Source of the DNA: Francisella sp. LA112445
GTDB lineage: Bacteria > Pseudomonadota > Gammaproteobacteria > Francisellales > Francisellaceae
DNA length: 64,000 bases
Direction: 5' to 3'
NCBI RefSeq assembly: GCF_012224145.1
Contig: NZ_CP041030.1
Span: 1,364,001 to 1,428,000 of the forward strand
Under the pieces are notes generated by a model. It did not search any database, was not told the origin of the DNA, and saw nothing but the letters and a program-made list of their open reading frames with translations. Below, piece by piece: positions 35,881 through 46,288 of the stretch. Position numbers and translations under genes: made by a program. Every line of letters begins with the position of its first letter. Within the stretch, counting starts at the first letter, position 1.

Positions 35881-37329
35881 CTAAAAAAGATACTCCTCCA
35901 ACTCATACAACAAAGCTTGTTGTTCTTCTGTTAGATCACGATTACTTCGTACATCTTGCATTTCTTGATAAATATCTTCTAATGTCTTACGAGTCTTACC
36001 GCGATGATCTACTAACAACTCATCATTATCTAAACTCACAATCTTATTTAGATACTCTTGAAACTCCATCTGTGCTTTTTCAGGTAGCTTTGAAAAATCT
36101 AATCGACCAATTATACGCACTGCTCTATCATAGAGCTTGCCTGGTAATTGACTAAGCATTTGAGCTTTTTGATAAATAGCAGAATTATGAAACTTATCAC
36201 AACCTCTCTCATCAGCACTAGTCATAAAATCACTTTGGTAAATAGCAGCATCCACATCGATATTTTCAATCTCTGAATACTTATACTCCAATACATAATC
36301 AACAAAATTAGCAAAAGTTTCAGGATTACTTTTTATAAACTCTTTATTTGCTTTTATAAGCTCTAGTCTTTCTTGTGGTAGCTTGCCTACAAAACGTGTC
36401 TTTGCAGGCAAAATCAATGGAATGTCACCCCATTTTTTATTAATTGTCAAACGCCAATGCTCTGCCTCTAAACTTCCAAATTCTTCAATAAACTCGCTAA
36501 AAAGATAACTATCTAAACGTAAGAATATTTCTTGATTCTTATAGTGTCTATGTTGACCTAAGTCTAATATTGCAGATGTGAAATTATTTTTAGAGCCAAA
36601 AATACCACTTATAGCTATAGCTTGCTTATATCCATGATTTTCTATTTCAACACCGACATCTAACTGTGACAAAGTATTTTCATCATTTTGTTTATTAAAT
36701 TTATCCAATAAAAACTGCCACATCTTTGGATTTGCTGATTTTAATTTTTTAGCAAGCTCGACTGTCACAATTACATCCGTAATAGCATCATGTGCTCGAC
36801 CACCACTATAAAAGTTATTCTCTTGATTTAGATTTTCTAATTTTAGAGATATTTTTTCTTGGCCTTCATTATCTATAATTTTAGGCCACATTAACCCCTC
36901 TTTAAAAAATGCACTATAACAGGCAACTATCGGAAATAAATCAGCTCTAGAACAATTATTCTTAAATTGATGTGTGTACGGCGGTAGCATATTTTTATAA
37001 AAAGCAAACCTTAAAAACTCATCATCAAAACCAAGAGTGTTATAACCAATACTTATAGTTCCTGGAGTATTTATTATTTTATGAATTTTTCGGATAGCAT
37101 CATACTCCGATATTCCTGTATTTGCTTGAGCAATAGATATATGATGCGTGATTGTTGCCATTGGTGATGGAGTAGTATCAGGATTTAGTTTAACAAAGAA
37201 ATTAAATCTTTGGATCTCATTAAAATCTAAGTCTGTCCTAATCGCGGCAAATTGTAAAACCTGATCAAAAGAGTTATTTATACCACTTGTCTCTAAGTCA
37301 TAAAATAAGAAAGTCTGATTATCAAACAT
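35881..37329 (-). CDS. sbcB: exonuclease I (SbcB)
   Basis: 482 residues. A 3'-to-5' single-strand exonuclease with the DEDD catalytic set: FYDLETSG (D and E), IGYNTLGFDDEFLR (D) and AHDAITDV (H and D). The SH3-like and helical C-terminal domains typical of ExoI follow (WGDIPLILPAKTRF). First gene of a likely operon sbcB-uvrB-NERD-murI, all leftward with tiny gaps. Confidence 0.96.
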   Translation of the reverse strand: MFDNQTFLFYDLETSGINNSFDQVLQFAAIRTDLDFNEIQRFNFFVKLNPDTTPSPMATITHHISIAQANTGISEYDAIRKIHKIINTPGTISIGYNTLGFDDEFLRFAFYKNMLPPYTHQFKNNCSRADLFPIVACYSAFFKEGLMWPKIIDNEGQEKISLKLENLNQENNFYSGGRAHDAITDVIVTVELAKKLKSANPKMWQFLLDKFNKQNDENTLSQLDVGVEIENHGYKQAIAISGIFGSKNNFTSAILDLGQHRHYKNQEIFLRLDSYLFSEFIEEFGSLEAEHWRLTINKKWGDIPLILPAKTRFVGKLPQERLELIKANKEFIKSNPETFANFVDYVLEYKYSEIENIDVDAAIYQSDFMTSADERGCDKFHNSAIYQKAQMLSQLPGKLYDRAVRIIGRLDFSKLPEKAQMEFQEYLNKIVSLDNDELLVDHRGKTRKTLEDIYQEMQDVRSNRDLTEEQQALLYELEEYLF

Positions 37330-37393
37330 AATATATTAACTATTTAAATTTCTTTAAATTATTTCAATTCTATGATTTTAACATACCTTTGTA

Positions 37394-37428
37394 ACTATTA
37401 TTAATGGAAATAGTGAGCGAATAATAGT
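37394..37428. repeat. 9 bp inverted repeat between divergent genes
   Basis: ACTATTATT (37394-37402) and AATAATAGT (37420-37428) pair perfectly around 17 bases. It lies upstream of both sbcB and the small membrane-protein gene, so it might be an operator; a CATTTTTG follows on the + strand but no + strand gene precedes it. Confidence 0.5.
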
Positions 37429-37563
37429 CATTTTTGAACAAACCTTTATACCCAAAGCTATTTTAATTAAACTTTTAACAAGATAAAAAAACTAAAAAAT
37501 GATAAAATGAAACTATTGGTATAAAATTTATTGAAATTTTAAAAAATAGATATAGGAAACATT

Positions 37564-37866
37564 ATGAAATTCAAACTATGTACTGTAAACTTATTCAACT
37601 TTTCCAATGTTGATCTGGAAAAATATATATGTGATTTATTTAAAATAATCTTCGTTCTAATAACATTATTTCTAGTTCTGCACTTATACGTCCTAAGCAG
37701 CATGTTTAAACTAGGAGTAATATCTACTGATACTTTTGTTATTACAGGTATAGTTTATTTACTAAAGTATTCTATCAGCCTAGGACTAGTTAGAGCATTT
37801 CTAGAAATTCCTGTAGTTTTAAACAAAATCTATAAATCTCTTCAAAATAACTCTAGTGATAACTAA
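37564..37866 (+). CDS. small integral membrane protein, unknown
   Basis: 100 residues with two, perhaps three, hydrophobic segments (about 25-50 and 58-82) between polar ends. No family recognised. A TATAAA core about 40 bases upstream and AGGAAAC before the ATG support expression. Its last four bases overlap the end of the convergent SDR gene. Confidence 0.6.
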   Translation: MKFKLCTVNLFNFSNVDLEKYICDLFKIIFVLITLFLVLHLYVLSSMFKLGVISTDTFVITGIVYLLKYSISLGLVRAFLEIPVVLNKIYKSLQNNSSDN

Positions 37867-38585
37867 GCAGGCTGTTTAGTTGCAGCAATTACTACCTCAC
37901 GAATATTAATATTCTGAGGTTGGCTGTACATGAAAATAGCAGCTCTAGCAATATCATCTGCAACTAAAACTCCGCCCATAGACTCTTTCCAACTTTCATA
38001 ATCTTCTTTAATTTTGTCAGAAGTTGTATGGCTTAGTAGTTCAGTTTCAACCGCTCCTGGACAAATTGTCATAACTCTCACATTATCACCCGCAACTTCT
38101 TCACGAACATTCTCACTCATTGAGGAAACCGCAAATTTTGTACCTACATAAGCAGCATGATTTGGGAATGATTTTTTACCTGCAATAGAACTTACATTTA
38201 TAATCGTCCCTGTTTTTCTAGCTTTCATATCACCTAGTACCGCTTGAATACCATTAAGTAGAGCCAACACATTTACATCATACATTTTCTGCCATTCAAT
38301 TGGATCTTGAGTATCAACCTGACCTAAAAGCATTAATCCAGCATTATTTACTAAACAATCTACAGGTCCATACTCAGCCTCAGCATCTTTTATAGCTGCT
38401 TTCAAAGCTTGTGAATCTGTTACATCTACTTTACGGATCATTGTATTAGGCAGATTTAACTCTTGAATCTTTTCTACTCTTCTACCAATAAGTAAAAGTG
38501 AATGACCTGCTTCTGAAAAACGCTTAGCAATTGCAGCACCGATTCCTGAACTAGCTCCTGTTATTACTACTAATGATTTTGTCAT
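37863..38585 (-). CDS. short-chain dehydrogenase/reductase (YdfG-like)
   Basis: 240 residues, classical SDR. NAD(P)-binding TGASSGIG at residues 9-16, NNAGLM near 86, catalytic Ser in NVSSIAG and the YVGTK catalytic pair. An Arg-Arg after strand 2 (IGRRVEKI) favours NADP. Substrate unknown. Transcribed away from the LysR gene, the standard arrangement for a regulator and its target. Confidence 0.92.
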   Translation of the reverse strand: MTKSLVVITGASSGIGAAIAKRFSEAGHSLLLIGRRVEKIQELNLPNTMIRKVDVTDSQALKAAIKDAEAEYGPVDCLVNNAGLMLLGQVDTQDPIEWQKMYDVNVLALLNGIQAVLGDMKARKTGTIINVSSIAGKKSFPNHAAYVGTKFAVSSMSENVREEVAGDNVRVMTICPGAVETELLSHTTSDKIKEDYESWKESMGGVLVADDIARAAIFMYSQPQNINIREVVIAATKQPA

Positions 38586-38639
38586 TTTATTTCTCCTTTT
38601 TTAATTAACTTGTTTTTGTATCGTTTTCTTGATTGTAAA

Positions 38640-38649
38640 TTCTATAGAA
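38640..38649. promoter_or_regulatory. palindrome in SDR/LysR intergenic region
   Basis: TTCTATAGAA, a perfect 10-base palindrome inside an AT-rich near-palindrome, lies 54 and 50 bases from the two divergent start codons. A plausible binding site for the adjacent LysR-type regulator. Confidence 0.4.
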
Positions 38650-38699
38650 AATTATTAGACTGATAAATACCAATAATAATAAAACATTGTTATAAAATA

Positions 38700-39602
38700 A
38701 TGAACAATATTCAATGGAGAGGTATTCAATCTTTTATCTATGTAGCAGAACAACAAAGCTTCACTAAGGCTGCCGATATTCTTGGTATAGCTAAATCAAA
38801 TCTTAGCCAAAGTATAAAAGATCTAGAAAATCAGCTTAAAGTTCAGCTTTTATATAGAAGCACTCGCCATGTTCGACTTACAGAAATAGGACGAGAATAC
38901 TACCAAAAATGTAAAAAAGCATTTCATGATCTAGATATAGCAACACAGCTTGCAACACAAGAAAATAGTGAATTAAATGGAAGTATTAAAATAAATTGTG
39001 TCGGCGGTATTATTGGTGAAGATGTGATAGCTCCAATATTACTTGAATTTCAACAACAAAATCCAAATGTAAACATACATCTAGATTTTTCAAGCAATAG
39101 AATAAATCTTTTAGATAGTGACTATGACTTAGTTATTCGCATGGGAAATCTACCTGACTCAAACTTAATAATATCCCCTCTGCGAAAAGTTTCAACAAAG
39201 TATGTTGCTAATGATGTCTTCATAAAAACACATGGTCAAATCACACAGCCTAGGCAACTTGAAAAAATCCCTCTAATTTATGGAAGTGTTAAGCAATGGT
39301 CTTTTGTCTCTGATAAAAATAGTTACACTCTACACATTCATAATAACGGTACTTATGTTGCTAACGGTAAGGTAATGAAGCAAGCAGCCTTATTAGGTAT
39401 TGGGGTTACTAGACTAGTAGATATATATGTAGATGCTGATATTAAAAATAAAAACCTTATTGAAATATTACCTGAATATGCAGAAACTACACAACTTTCT
39501 ATAGTATCTCTACCAGTAAAATATCAGCTAAAGAGAATAAGCTCTTTAATAAAATATATAAAACAGCATTTTAATGAAAACTATTCTAAATTTCTGACTT
39601 AA
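38700..39602 (+). CDS. LysR-family transcriptional regulator
   Basis: 300 residues. N-terminal winged helix-turn-helix (FIYVAEQQSFTKAADILGIAKSNLSQSIKDLENQL, then LLYRSTRHVRLTE), then the two-lobed substrate-binding domain. It probably controls the divergent SDR gene and itself. Inducer unknown. Confidence 0.93.
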   Translation: MNNIQWRGIQSFIYVAEQQSFTKAADILGIAKSNLSQSIKDLENQLKVQLLYRSTRHVRLTEIGREYYQKCKKAFHDLDIATQLATQENSELNGSIKINCVGGIIGEDVIAPILLEFQQQNPNVNIHLDFSSNRINLLDSDYDLVIRMGNLPDSNLIISPLRKVSTKYVANDVFIKTHGQITQPRQLEKIPLIYGSVKQWSFVSDKNSYTLHIHNNGTYVANGKVMKQAALLGIGVTRLVDIYVDADIKNKNLIEILPEYAETTQLSIVSLPVKYQLKRISSLIKYIKQHFNENYSKFLT

Positions 39603-39611
39603 GCTATAGGT

Positions 39612-40505
39612 CTAGTCTTTTTGAGTTAATCTTTGATAACGAATAGTTATATTTTTAAAATTTCTTTTAATCTTGTCTCGCGTATATTGATTCATATCTT
39701 CATATAATCCAAGAGCATATTCATTTTTCTTAAGCTCTAATACACGATAGCTTCTTAAACTTAGCAGTAGCTCATCCATAAGTAACAAGACTCTTTTACA
39801 CTCACGATAATTTTCTTTACTCAAAAACTCATATTTTGCATCATATAGTAAATCATTAAGCTTAATACTTCTTTCTATTAGCGGCATAATCTTACGGTTT
39901 GATATAGTTTCATCGATATTCTCAACTATATTTTTTAGTCGCAAATATGACTCCTCCATTTCTTTAACGACAATATGTAAAAACTTACGGCCACGAGTAA
40001 GATATGTAACTAATACAATGCTTGAGGTACCAATTAAGATACATAATATCCTAGCAATAAAGGTATATTTACTCCAACTTTCTAACAATCCAAAAAACAT
40101 CACTATATAAATATGAATGAAAAACACGCTTGTTGCATAATTTATGAATGCTGTATACATATTTAGACAAAGACCTATTATGCACAAAATAGCAACGATA
40201 AGAAAATAAGAATCTCCGTGAATATCTTTTTGTATCAAAAAAAGTATTGCCGAACCAAAAGTAGTACCTAAAATACAAAACATAATAATATACTTTGCTC
40301 TTGTATATATTACATTAGTACTACTACTTGCAGATACACTTGCTATAGCTATCACAACCCAATATATCCTGACTAAAAATTCATGCTGGTCAAGTAATGT
40401 AAAAAGTATATAAGAAAATGATAAACCTATCATTGTGGCTATTAATACTCTTACTGATAGCAAAGTGGTATCAGACAAGTTAAATCTGATTTTCAATAAT
40501 TTCAA
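39612..40505 (-). CDS. FUSC-like exporter, C-terminal half protein
   Basis: 297 residues. Six hydrophobic segments (about 15-160) are followed by a helical cytoplasmic tail of about 120 residues. This matches the second membrane module plus helical domain of fusaric-acid-resistance/aromatic-acid exporters (FUSC, YccS/AaeB types). Its start overlaps the end of the previous gene by 26 bases in another frame. The call rests on architecture; sequence identity is not obvious by eye. Confidence 0.6.
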   Translation of the reverse strand: MKLLKIRFNLSDTTLLSVRVLIATMIGLSFSYILFTLLDQHEFLVRIYWVVIAIASVSASSSTNVIYTRAKYIIMFCILGTTFGSAILFLIQKDIHGDSYFLIVAILCIIGLCLNMYTAFINYATSVFFIHIYIVMFFGLLESWSKYTFIARILCILIGTSSIVLVTYLTRGRKFLHIVVKEMEESYLRLKNIVENIDETISNRKIMPLIERSIKLNDLLYDAKYEFLSKENYRECKRVLLLMDELLLSLRSYRVLELKKNEYALGLYEDMNQYTRDKIKRNFKNITIRYQRLTQKD

Positions 40506-41574
40506 AGTACGCCTCTTTTATATTCTGTAAGCCAATCAACATATTTTCTAATAGTAAAATACTATCAAACAATAATTTACTTTTTTCTTTATTATCTAGA
40601 TATTTCATAGTATAAAAATTCTTAAACTCAGATTGCAATGCTATTACTTTTGCTACCTTTCTATCTAATATTTTTTCATCATAAACTACATAGTTTGTTA
40701 ATATAACGGTATCCTTAAATAGCTGTTCTAGTTTGAGTATTAAAGCTTGTTCTTGCTTAGTCTCATTAAATGCTAAACTCATATATTTCAGACTAATTCT
40801 CTTATAACTAAGTATAAATTTCTCATATAACCTATTTAGAAGTATTATATTATGACAGAAATATCTCCAATGCTCATGATCAGCTTTTTTTAAAGCCATA
40901 AGACCATGGTTTTGCAGTGAAATAACAGTTTTCATTTTCTCTTGGCTAAATTTTATTATTTTTGCTTTAGTAAAATTGCGATATTTTACATTTTCAAACT
41001 TTTCGAGATAGCTCTTATTAAAAACTTTAAAAAAACTACTAATTATTGCTTGTGTTTCACTATAACTTATAACCTTATACTGACTTATAACCAAAATATA
41101 AAACGCAACAACAATTAATAATGCTGTAAAAGTAAACTCTATATGCTTATCTGCCTCTAGAGGAAACCTAAAAAAACAAATACTCATCATAATAACAAGC
41201 ATTACTGGAAAAATTAAAAAAGCCTCACCAAACCTACGAATCCAGAATGCCACAAATATGATAGGCAAAAATAATAAGACATTTTTTTCCAACAGCAAAT
41301 GCACATAAGGTGATATATTTATCGCTATCACAGAGAAAAATACATACAAGAAAAATGCTTTTTTCTTTGACTCTATACTCCCTGTTAATATAGCAGCAGT
41401 CATATTTGCTATGAATAAGATACCTAAGATTATTACATTTTTATTAACCTCTAAAAATATCGTTATTGCTAAAAAGACAAATAAGATTAACGCTGATTTT
41501 AGTGCCCCATCACGAAAAATCCTTGTAGGATCTTGGTCTATATATTTGTGATAAATTTGACTAAATTGAAACAC
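40480..41574 (-). CDS. FUSC-like exporter, N-terminal half protein
   Basis: 364 residues. About six membrane segments (25-165) are followed by a long soluble helical domain with many Lys/Tyr. The DPTRIFRDGALKSALILF start and the paired layout with the next gene suggest an FUSC/DUF2955-type transporter in two polypeptides. Probably forms a complex with the downstream product. Divergent from mnmG. Confidence 0.6.
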   Translation of the reverse strand: MFQFSQIYHKYIDQDPTRIFRDGALKSALILFVFLAITIFLEVNKNVIILGILFIANMTAAILTGSIESKKKAFFLYVFFSVIAINISPYVHLLLEKNVLLFLPIIFVAFWIRRFGEAFLIFPVMLVIMMSICFFRFPLEADKHIEFTFTALLIVVAFYILVISQYKVISYSETQAIISSFFKVFNKSYLEKFENVKYRNFTKAKIIKFSQEKMKTVISLQNHGLMALKKADHEHWRYFCHNIILLNRLYEKFILSYKRISLKYMSLAFNETKQEQALILKLEQLFKDTVILTNYVVYDEKILDRKVAKVIALQSEFKNFYTMKYLDNKEKSKLLFDSILLLENMLIGLQNIKEAYFEIIENQI

Positions 41575-41720
41575 TATAGATCTACTTTAAAAAACTATAA
41601 ACATATTGCAAATTATATTGCAAAAGTTAGGTAATTAATATCATTAGGGTAGTTATTTTTATAACAAAATGTAGTAAAATCTAGTTGATAAAAATAATAT
41701 AAAATTGCTTATACTTAATT

Positions 41721-43604
41721 ATGATTTACAGTAATACTTACGATGTTATAGTAGTTGGCGGTGGCCACGCAGGAGTTGAGGCAGCTGCTGCATCAGCTCG
41801 AGTAGGTGCTAAAACACTTTTATTAACCCACAATATTGACACAATTGGACAAATGTCATGTAATCCAGCTATTGGTGGTATTGGTAAAGGTCATTTAGTT
41901 AAAGAAATAGATGCTATGGGTGGTATCATGGCTAAGGCTATTGATATGGCTGGTATCCAATTTAGAATTCTTAACTCTCGTAAAGGTCCTGCAGTTAGAG
42001 CAACAAGAGCACAAGCTGATAGAATTTTGTATAAAAAAGCAATAAATTCTCTAATCAATAACCAAGAAAATCTAGAAATCTTCCAAGATTCTGTTGATGA
42101 TCTTGTTGTTGAAAATAATGTTGTAACAGGAGCTGTAACAAAAACAGGAATTACATTTAAAGCTAAAAAAGTAATTCTAACTGTAGGTACATTCCTAGGT
42201 GGAAAAATACATATTGGTAAAGTTTCAAAATCCGGTGGACGTGCTGGAGATCAGCCATCAAATGCTCTAGCAGCACGCTTAAGAGCACTTCCTTTTAGAG
42301 TAGATAGGCTTAAAACTGGAACGCCTCCTCGCATAGATAGAAGATCTGTTGACTTTAGTGTAATGGATGTCCAACATGGTGATAGTCCAGCACCTTATTT
42401 TTCATTTTTTTCAAAAGGAAAAATAAATCACCCTGAACAAGTTCCTTGTCATATTACTTATACAAATCCTAAAACACATGAGATTATAACTAGTAACCTA
42501 GATAAATCTGCCATGTATAGTGGTTTAATTGAAGGGATTGGGCCTCGTTACTGCCCTTCTATTGAAGATAAAGTTGTTAGATTTGCTGATAAGGATAGAC
42601 ACCAAGTATTTGTTGAACCAGAAGGCTTAGATAGTATAGAGCTATATCCAAATGGTCTATCAACAAGCCTACCTTTTGAAGTTCAATGTGAATATATCCG
42701 TTCAATCAAAGGTTTTGAAAACGCTTTTATTATGCGTCCAGGATATGCAATTGAATATGATTTTTTTGACCCAAGAGATTTAAAACCAACTTTAGAAACA
42801 AAATATATCAAGAATTTATACTTTGCAGGCCAGATAAATGGTACTACAGGCTACGAAGAGGCAGGTGCTCAAGGTCTTGTTGCTGGTATTAATGCTGGTA
42901 TAAGTCTTGATAGTGATAAATCATGGTATCCGACTCGAGCAAATAGCTATATTGGTGTTCTTATCGATGATCTTATTACCAAAGGAACAAAAGAACCATA
43001 TAGAATGTTTACTTCTCGTGCAGAGTATAGACTGATCCTGCGTGAAGATAATGCTGACTTACGCTTATCAGATACCGCTTGTGAACTGGGTCTTTTAAAT
43101 AGTGACGACGAAAAACATTTCATTGATAAGAAAAATGCTATCAATGAAAATATTAAACTAATGAAAAATACCTGGATAGGTCCTCAAACACAAAAAGCTC
43201 GTGAATTAGAGAAGTTTTTAGATAAAAAAATGACTCGAGAAAGTACATTATTTGATTTATTAAAACGACCTGAGTTAGATTATAACAAACTACAGCAAAT
43301 ATCAGAATTAAACTTAAGTCTAGATAATGAGGCTGTAATTGAACAAATAGAAATTTCAGCAAAATACTCTGGATATATAGAACGTCAAAGTAAAGATATA
43401 GCAAAGATATCTGTTTTTGAACAAAAACCAATACCTTTAGATTTTGACTATTACCAAGTTAATGGATTATCAAATGAGGTTTTACAAAAACTAACTGAGC
43501 AAAAACCTTCTACATTAGGTGAAGCATCAAGAATTCCAGGTATTACACCAGCAGCTATATCTCTACTAACTATTTACATGAAAAAAACAGGATTTATAAA
43601 ATAG
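41721..43604 (+). CDS. mnmG: tRNA uridine 5-carboxymethylaminomethyl modification enzyme MnmG (GidA)
   Basis: 627 residues, full length. Works with MnmE to put cmnm5 on U34 of tRNA. Seen: FAD motif [45 protein letters not shown]-type region ([15 protein letters not shown]), [20 protein letters not shown] and the C-terminal helical GidA-associated domain ending in [12 protein letters not shown]. Functionally linked to the MnmC-type oxidoreductase at 8.7 kb. Confidence 0.98.
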   Translation: MIYSNTYDVIVVGGGHAGVEAAAASARVGAKTLLLTHNIDTIGQMSCNPAIGGIGKGHLVKEIDAMGGIMAKAIDMAGIQFRILNSRKGPAVRATRAQADRILYKKAINSLINNQENLEIFQDSVDDLVVENNVVTGAVTKTGITFKAKKVILTVGTFLGGKIHIGKVSKSGGRAGDQPSNALAARLRALPFRVDRLKTGTPPRIDRRSVDFSVMDVQHGDSPAPYFSFFSKGKINHPEQVPCHITYTNPKTHEIITSNLDKSAMYSGLIEGIGPRYCPSIEDKVVRFADKDRHQVFVEPEGLDSIELYPNGLSTSLPFEVQCEYIRSIKGFENAFIMRPGYAIEYDFFDPRDLKPTLETKYIKNLYFAGQINGTTGYEEAGAQGLVAGINAGISLDSDKSWYPTRANSYIGVLIDDLITKGTKEPYRMFTSRAEYRLILREDNADLRLSDTACELGLLNSDDEKHFIDKKNAINENIKLMKNTWIGPQTQKARELEKFLDKKMTRESTLFDLLKRPELDYNKLQQISELNLSLDNEAVIEQIEISAKYSGYIERQSKDIAKISVFEQKPIPLDFDYYQVNGLSNEVLQKLTEQKPSTLGEASRIPGITPAAISLLTIYMKKTGFIK

Positions 43605-43612
43605 GAGTAGCT

Positions 43613-44002
43613 ATGACAAAAAAGCTTTTTAAAATAATTTTCCTCACTTGCTTAATAGCTACTCTATTTTCGTGTGCCACTAGGCAAAAATATATAGATC
43701 AGCAAAAAGCATGGATTGGTAAAAGTATTAATGGATACATAAAAGAATTTGGGTACCCTCAAAATGTAATTCAAGTTGTTCCAGATCCTAATATCGAAAC
43801 CTATGTGTACATTAGGAAAGCTATAAATGCTGGCTCAATTCAACAAGCTGGAAACCCTATGAATAGTTTAATTATGGCAAATAGAAATCCTCAATTTGTC
43901 CAGTTTGGAGCACTAATGTGCACAACATGGGTATCTGTAAATAAAGATACGAAGATTATTAAAAACATCACTTTTCGTGGAAACTATTGCGCAATAAACT
44001 AA
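43613..44002 (+). CDS. small lipoprotein, unknown function
   Basis: 129 residues. A lipoprotein signal (KIIFLTCLIATLFSCA) puts the acylated Cys at about residue 21. The mature part has a QQKAWIGKSINGYIKEFGYPQNVIQVV stretch resembling small periplasmic lipoproteins of the SmpA/OmlA kind, and two more Cys near the end. It begins nine bases after mnmG with AGGAG just upstream, so it is co-transcribed. Confidence 0.75.
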   Translation: MTKKLFKIIFLTCLIATLFSCATRQKYIDQQKAWIGKSINGYIKEFGYPQNVIQVVPDPNIETYVYIRKAINAGSIQQAGNPMNSLIMANRNPQFVQFGALMCTTWVSVNKDTKIIKNITFRGNYCAIN

Positions 44003-44017
44003 AAATTAGGAAAATAA

Positions 44018-45388
44018 ATGAAGATTAAGCAAACATCTACTCCGTTAGTTATAGGTCTCGTTTCAACAGCTACATGTTTTAGCTTCAGCTTTTTTACAAA
44101 TGTATTTAAATATAACGGACTTGAATTCTTTTATGCTTATGTAGCTTTTTTAATACTACTTTGCTATCCAATGAATTTAGCTGCAATATACTTACAAAAA
44201 ACCTTACCTCAACTAACTTCTCATAGTAAATTAATTGCTCACATTACAGGTACATCTAAGCTTAAACCAATAAGCATTCTACTTGCTGGAGCAATGATAA
44301 TTCTAGTTTCATTGATAATGTTTAATATGGCAACATATGTTTTAGATTTCTTTGATAATATCCCTGCTATAGATAGACTAAGTGATGCTAGCTTAAAGTT
44401 TGATACAGATATACCAATATATTCATCATTAACAGCTGTATTTATTATTATCTTTATATTATTTGTTCTAACTAATCTTGAAAAGATAAACCTAAATAAC
44501 CTACTTAAAACAGCTGCTCATATATCTCTATATCTAGTTATAATTTTAATGCTGATGGTAATATATCTACCTCAAAGTATAAACGGTATCCATGATTTCT
44601 TATTTGAGCTAAACTATCAAAATACTGAACAATTACGCAGTATGTTAGCACTTGCCCTAGTATATGCTATTTTGAGTAACTTTATATCTATCGCATTCTA
44701 CAAAAATATAATAAATATCGTTGATAACGACTATAAAAAGCTTAAAGTCGCGTCTTTTAAAAGTGTTTTTTATAACATTATTTTTTCACTTATAATATGT
44801 ATAACAATATACTCAATGCTAGGCAACTATAGAACTTACTTACAGCCTAATGAAGCAATGCCTATAGAATTAGTATTCCAAATTGTTAAAGCAAATTCAC
44901 CAACATACTACTTATTACTTGAGGTTGTATTTACAACATTAAACCTTGTAGTATTTATAGCTGCTCTAAAATACATTTATAGATTAGGTGACAACATATA
45001 CACAAAACTTCTTTTCCTAATAATACCACTAATAATGACTATAGGGCTTATCGAAACTGGAATAGCATATATAGACTTCTCTGATATGTTTGGCTTCCAC
45101 CTTCTAATAATCTTCCTATTTTTATTTGATGTTTTTGTTATTGGATGGATCTATGACGCCCAAAAACTAAGTTATGAAATCTTAAAACATACTAATACAA
45201 AACTTTCTCCATTATTTAATATAATTTTACGCATAGTTATTCCTTTTATTTGCATATTTGTAACTATTGGATATATATTCTTACCAATGTCAATAATGTG
45301 GCAGTTTATAGCTAGTATTGCATGTATAATTATATATATTGTGAAAGGAAGCTTTTTTAGCAATATACTTAATCAGAGAAAATTTTAG
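44018..45388 (+). CDS. multi-pass permease, possible NSS/amino-acid transporter relative
   Basis: 456 residues with 11-12 membrane segments. The layout (helix breaks in the first two segments, long loop between segments 3 and 4) is reminiscent of the amino acid-polyamine / sodium-neurotransmitter-symporter fold, but I see no diagnostic motif. Follows the lipoprotein gene by 15 bases; rpiA follows after two bases, so the gene belongs to the mnmG operon. Confidence 0.6.
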   Translation: MKIKQTSTPLVIGLVSTATCFSFSFFTNVFKYNGLEFFYAYVAFLILLCYPMNLAAIYLQKTLPQLTSHSKLIAHITGTSKLKPISILLAGAMIILVSLIMFNMATYVLDFFDNIPAIDRLSDASLKFDTDIPIYSSLTAVFIIIFILFVLTNLEKINLNNLLKTAAHISLYLVIILMLMVIYLPQSINGIHDFLFELNYQNTEQLRSMLALALVYAILSNFISIAFYKNIINIVDNDYKKLKVASFKSVFYNIIFSLIICITIYSMLGNYRTYLQPNEAMPIELVFQIVKANSPTYYLLLEVVFTTLNLVVFIAALKYIYRLGDNIYTKLLFLIIPLIMTIGLIETGIAYIDFSDMFGFHLLIIFLFLFDVFVIGWIYDAQKLSYEILKHTNTKLSPLFNIILRIVIPFICIFVTIGYIFLPMSIMWQFIASIACIIIYIVKGSFFSNILNQRKF

Positions 45389-45390
45389 AA

Positions 45391-46065
45391 ATGTTTTTTA
45401 ATAAAAAAAGTAATCAAGACGAACTAAAAAAAGCGGCTGCTATTGAAGCTGCAAAATATATAAAATCAGAAATCACTCTAGGTGTTGGTACAGGCAGTAC
45501 AGTTGGTTTTCTTATACAAGAACTAGTTAACTATAAAGATAAAATAAAGACTGTTGTATCAAGCTCTGAAGACTCAACAAAAAAACTTAAAGAATTAGGT
45601 TTTGAAGTAGTTGATCTTAATTATGCTGTGGAGATTGATTTATATATTGATGGTGCTGATGAATGCAACAACCATAAAGAGCTTATCAAAGGTGGTGGTG
45701 CTGCTCTTACACGCGAGAAAATATGTGTTGCCGCAGCAAAAAAATTCATCTGTATTATTGATGAATCTAAAAAAGTGAATACTCTAGGCGAGTTTCCTCT
45801 TCCTGTAGAAGTTATCCCTATGGCTAGAAGCTTTGTTGCTAGAGAAATAGTTAAGCTAGGTGGTCAGCCTGTATATAGAGAGCAGACAGTCACTGATAAT
45901 GGTAATGTTATTCTAGATGTATATAATCTAAAAATCGACAATCCTCTAAAACTTGAAAGCCAATTAAACCAAATAACTGGCGTTGTGACTAATGGTATCT
46001 TCGCTCTTAAGCCAGCTGATACTGTTATTATGGCTAAGAAAAATGGTGAGATTGAAACTATATAA
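45391..46065 (+). CDS. rpiA: ribose-5-phosphate isomerase A
   Basis: 224 residues. Interconverts ribose 5-phosphate and ribulose 5-phosphate. Seen: [35 protein letters not shown] with the catalytic region, [11 protein letters not shown] and [10 protein letters not shown]. Last gene of the mnmG operon. Confidence 0.97.
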   Translation: MFFNKKSNQDELKKAAAIEAAKYIKSEITLGVGTGSTVGFLIQELVNYKDKIKTVVSSSEDSTKKLKELGFEVVDLNYAVEIDLYIDGADECNNHKELIKGGGAALTREKICVAAAKKFICIIDESKKVNTLGEFPLPVEVIPMARSFVAREIVKLGGQPVYREQTVTDNGNVILDVYNLKIDNPLKLESQLNQITGVVTNGIFALKPADTVIMAKKNGEIETI

Positions 46066-46221
46066 AATTTAAAACAAAATATTAAAACTTCTTAAAACTA
46101 CTAATTCCAGAATAATTTTAAAGAACAATTATACAACATATTGTCTATTTATATTGTTTAACTCTAATATCTATAAAACCTTATTGTTTAGTAAATTAAT
46201 CTTTCTAAAATAAGACTTCAA

Positions 46222-46249
46222 CAAATATTGAACACTTGATCAATATTTG
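46222..46249. promoter_or_regulatory. 10 bp inverted repeat upstream of drug exporter gene
   Basis: CAAATATTGA and TCAATATTTG pair perfectly around 8 bases. The stretch just after it, ATCGATCGTTCAGTAAA (46261-46277), resembles TetR/AcrR operators, and the exporter's ATG is at 46289. Together this suggests a repressor-controlled promoter; no TetR gene is adjacent. Confidence 0.5.
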
Positions 46250-46288
46250 ATAACATATTTATCGATCGTTCAGTAAATAGGAGAAAAC

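Noticed and set aside
37394-37435. Inverted repeat followed by TTTTT as a terminator
   Set aside because: No + strand gene precedes it, so a terminator has nothing to end; kept only as a repeat.
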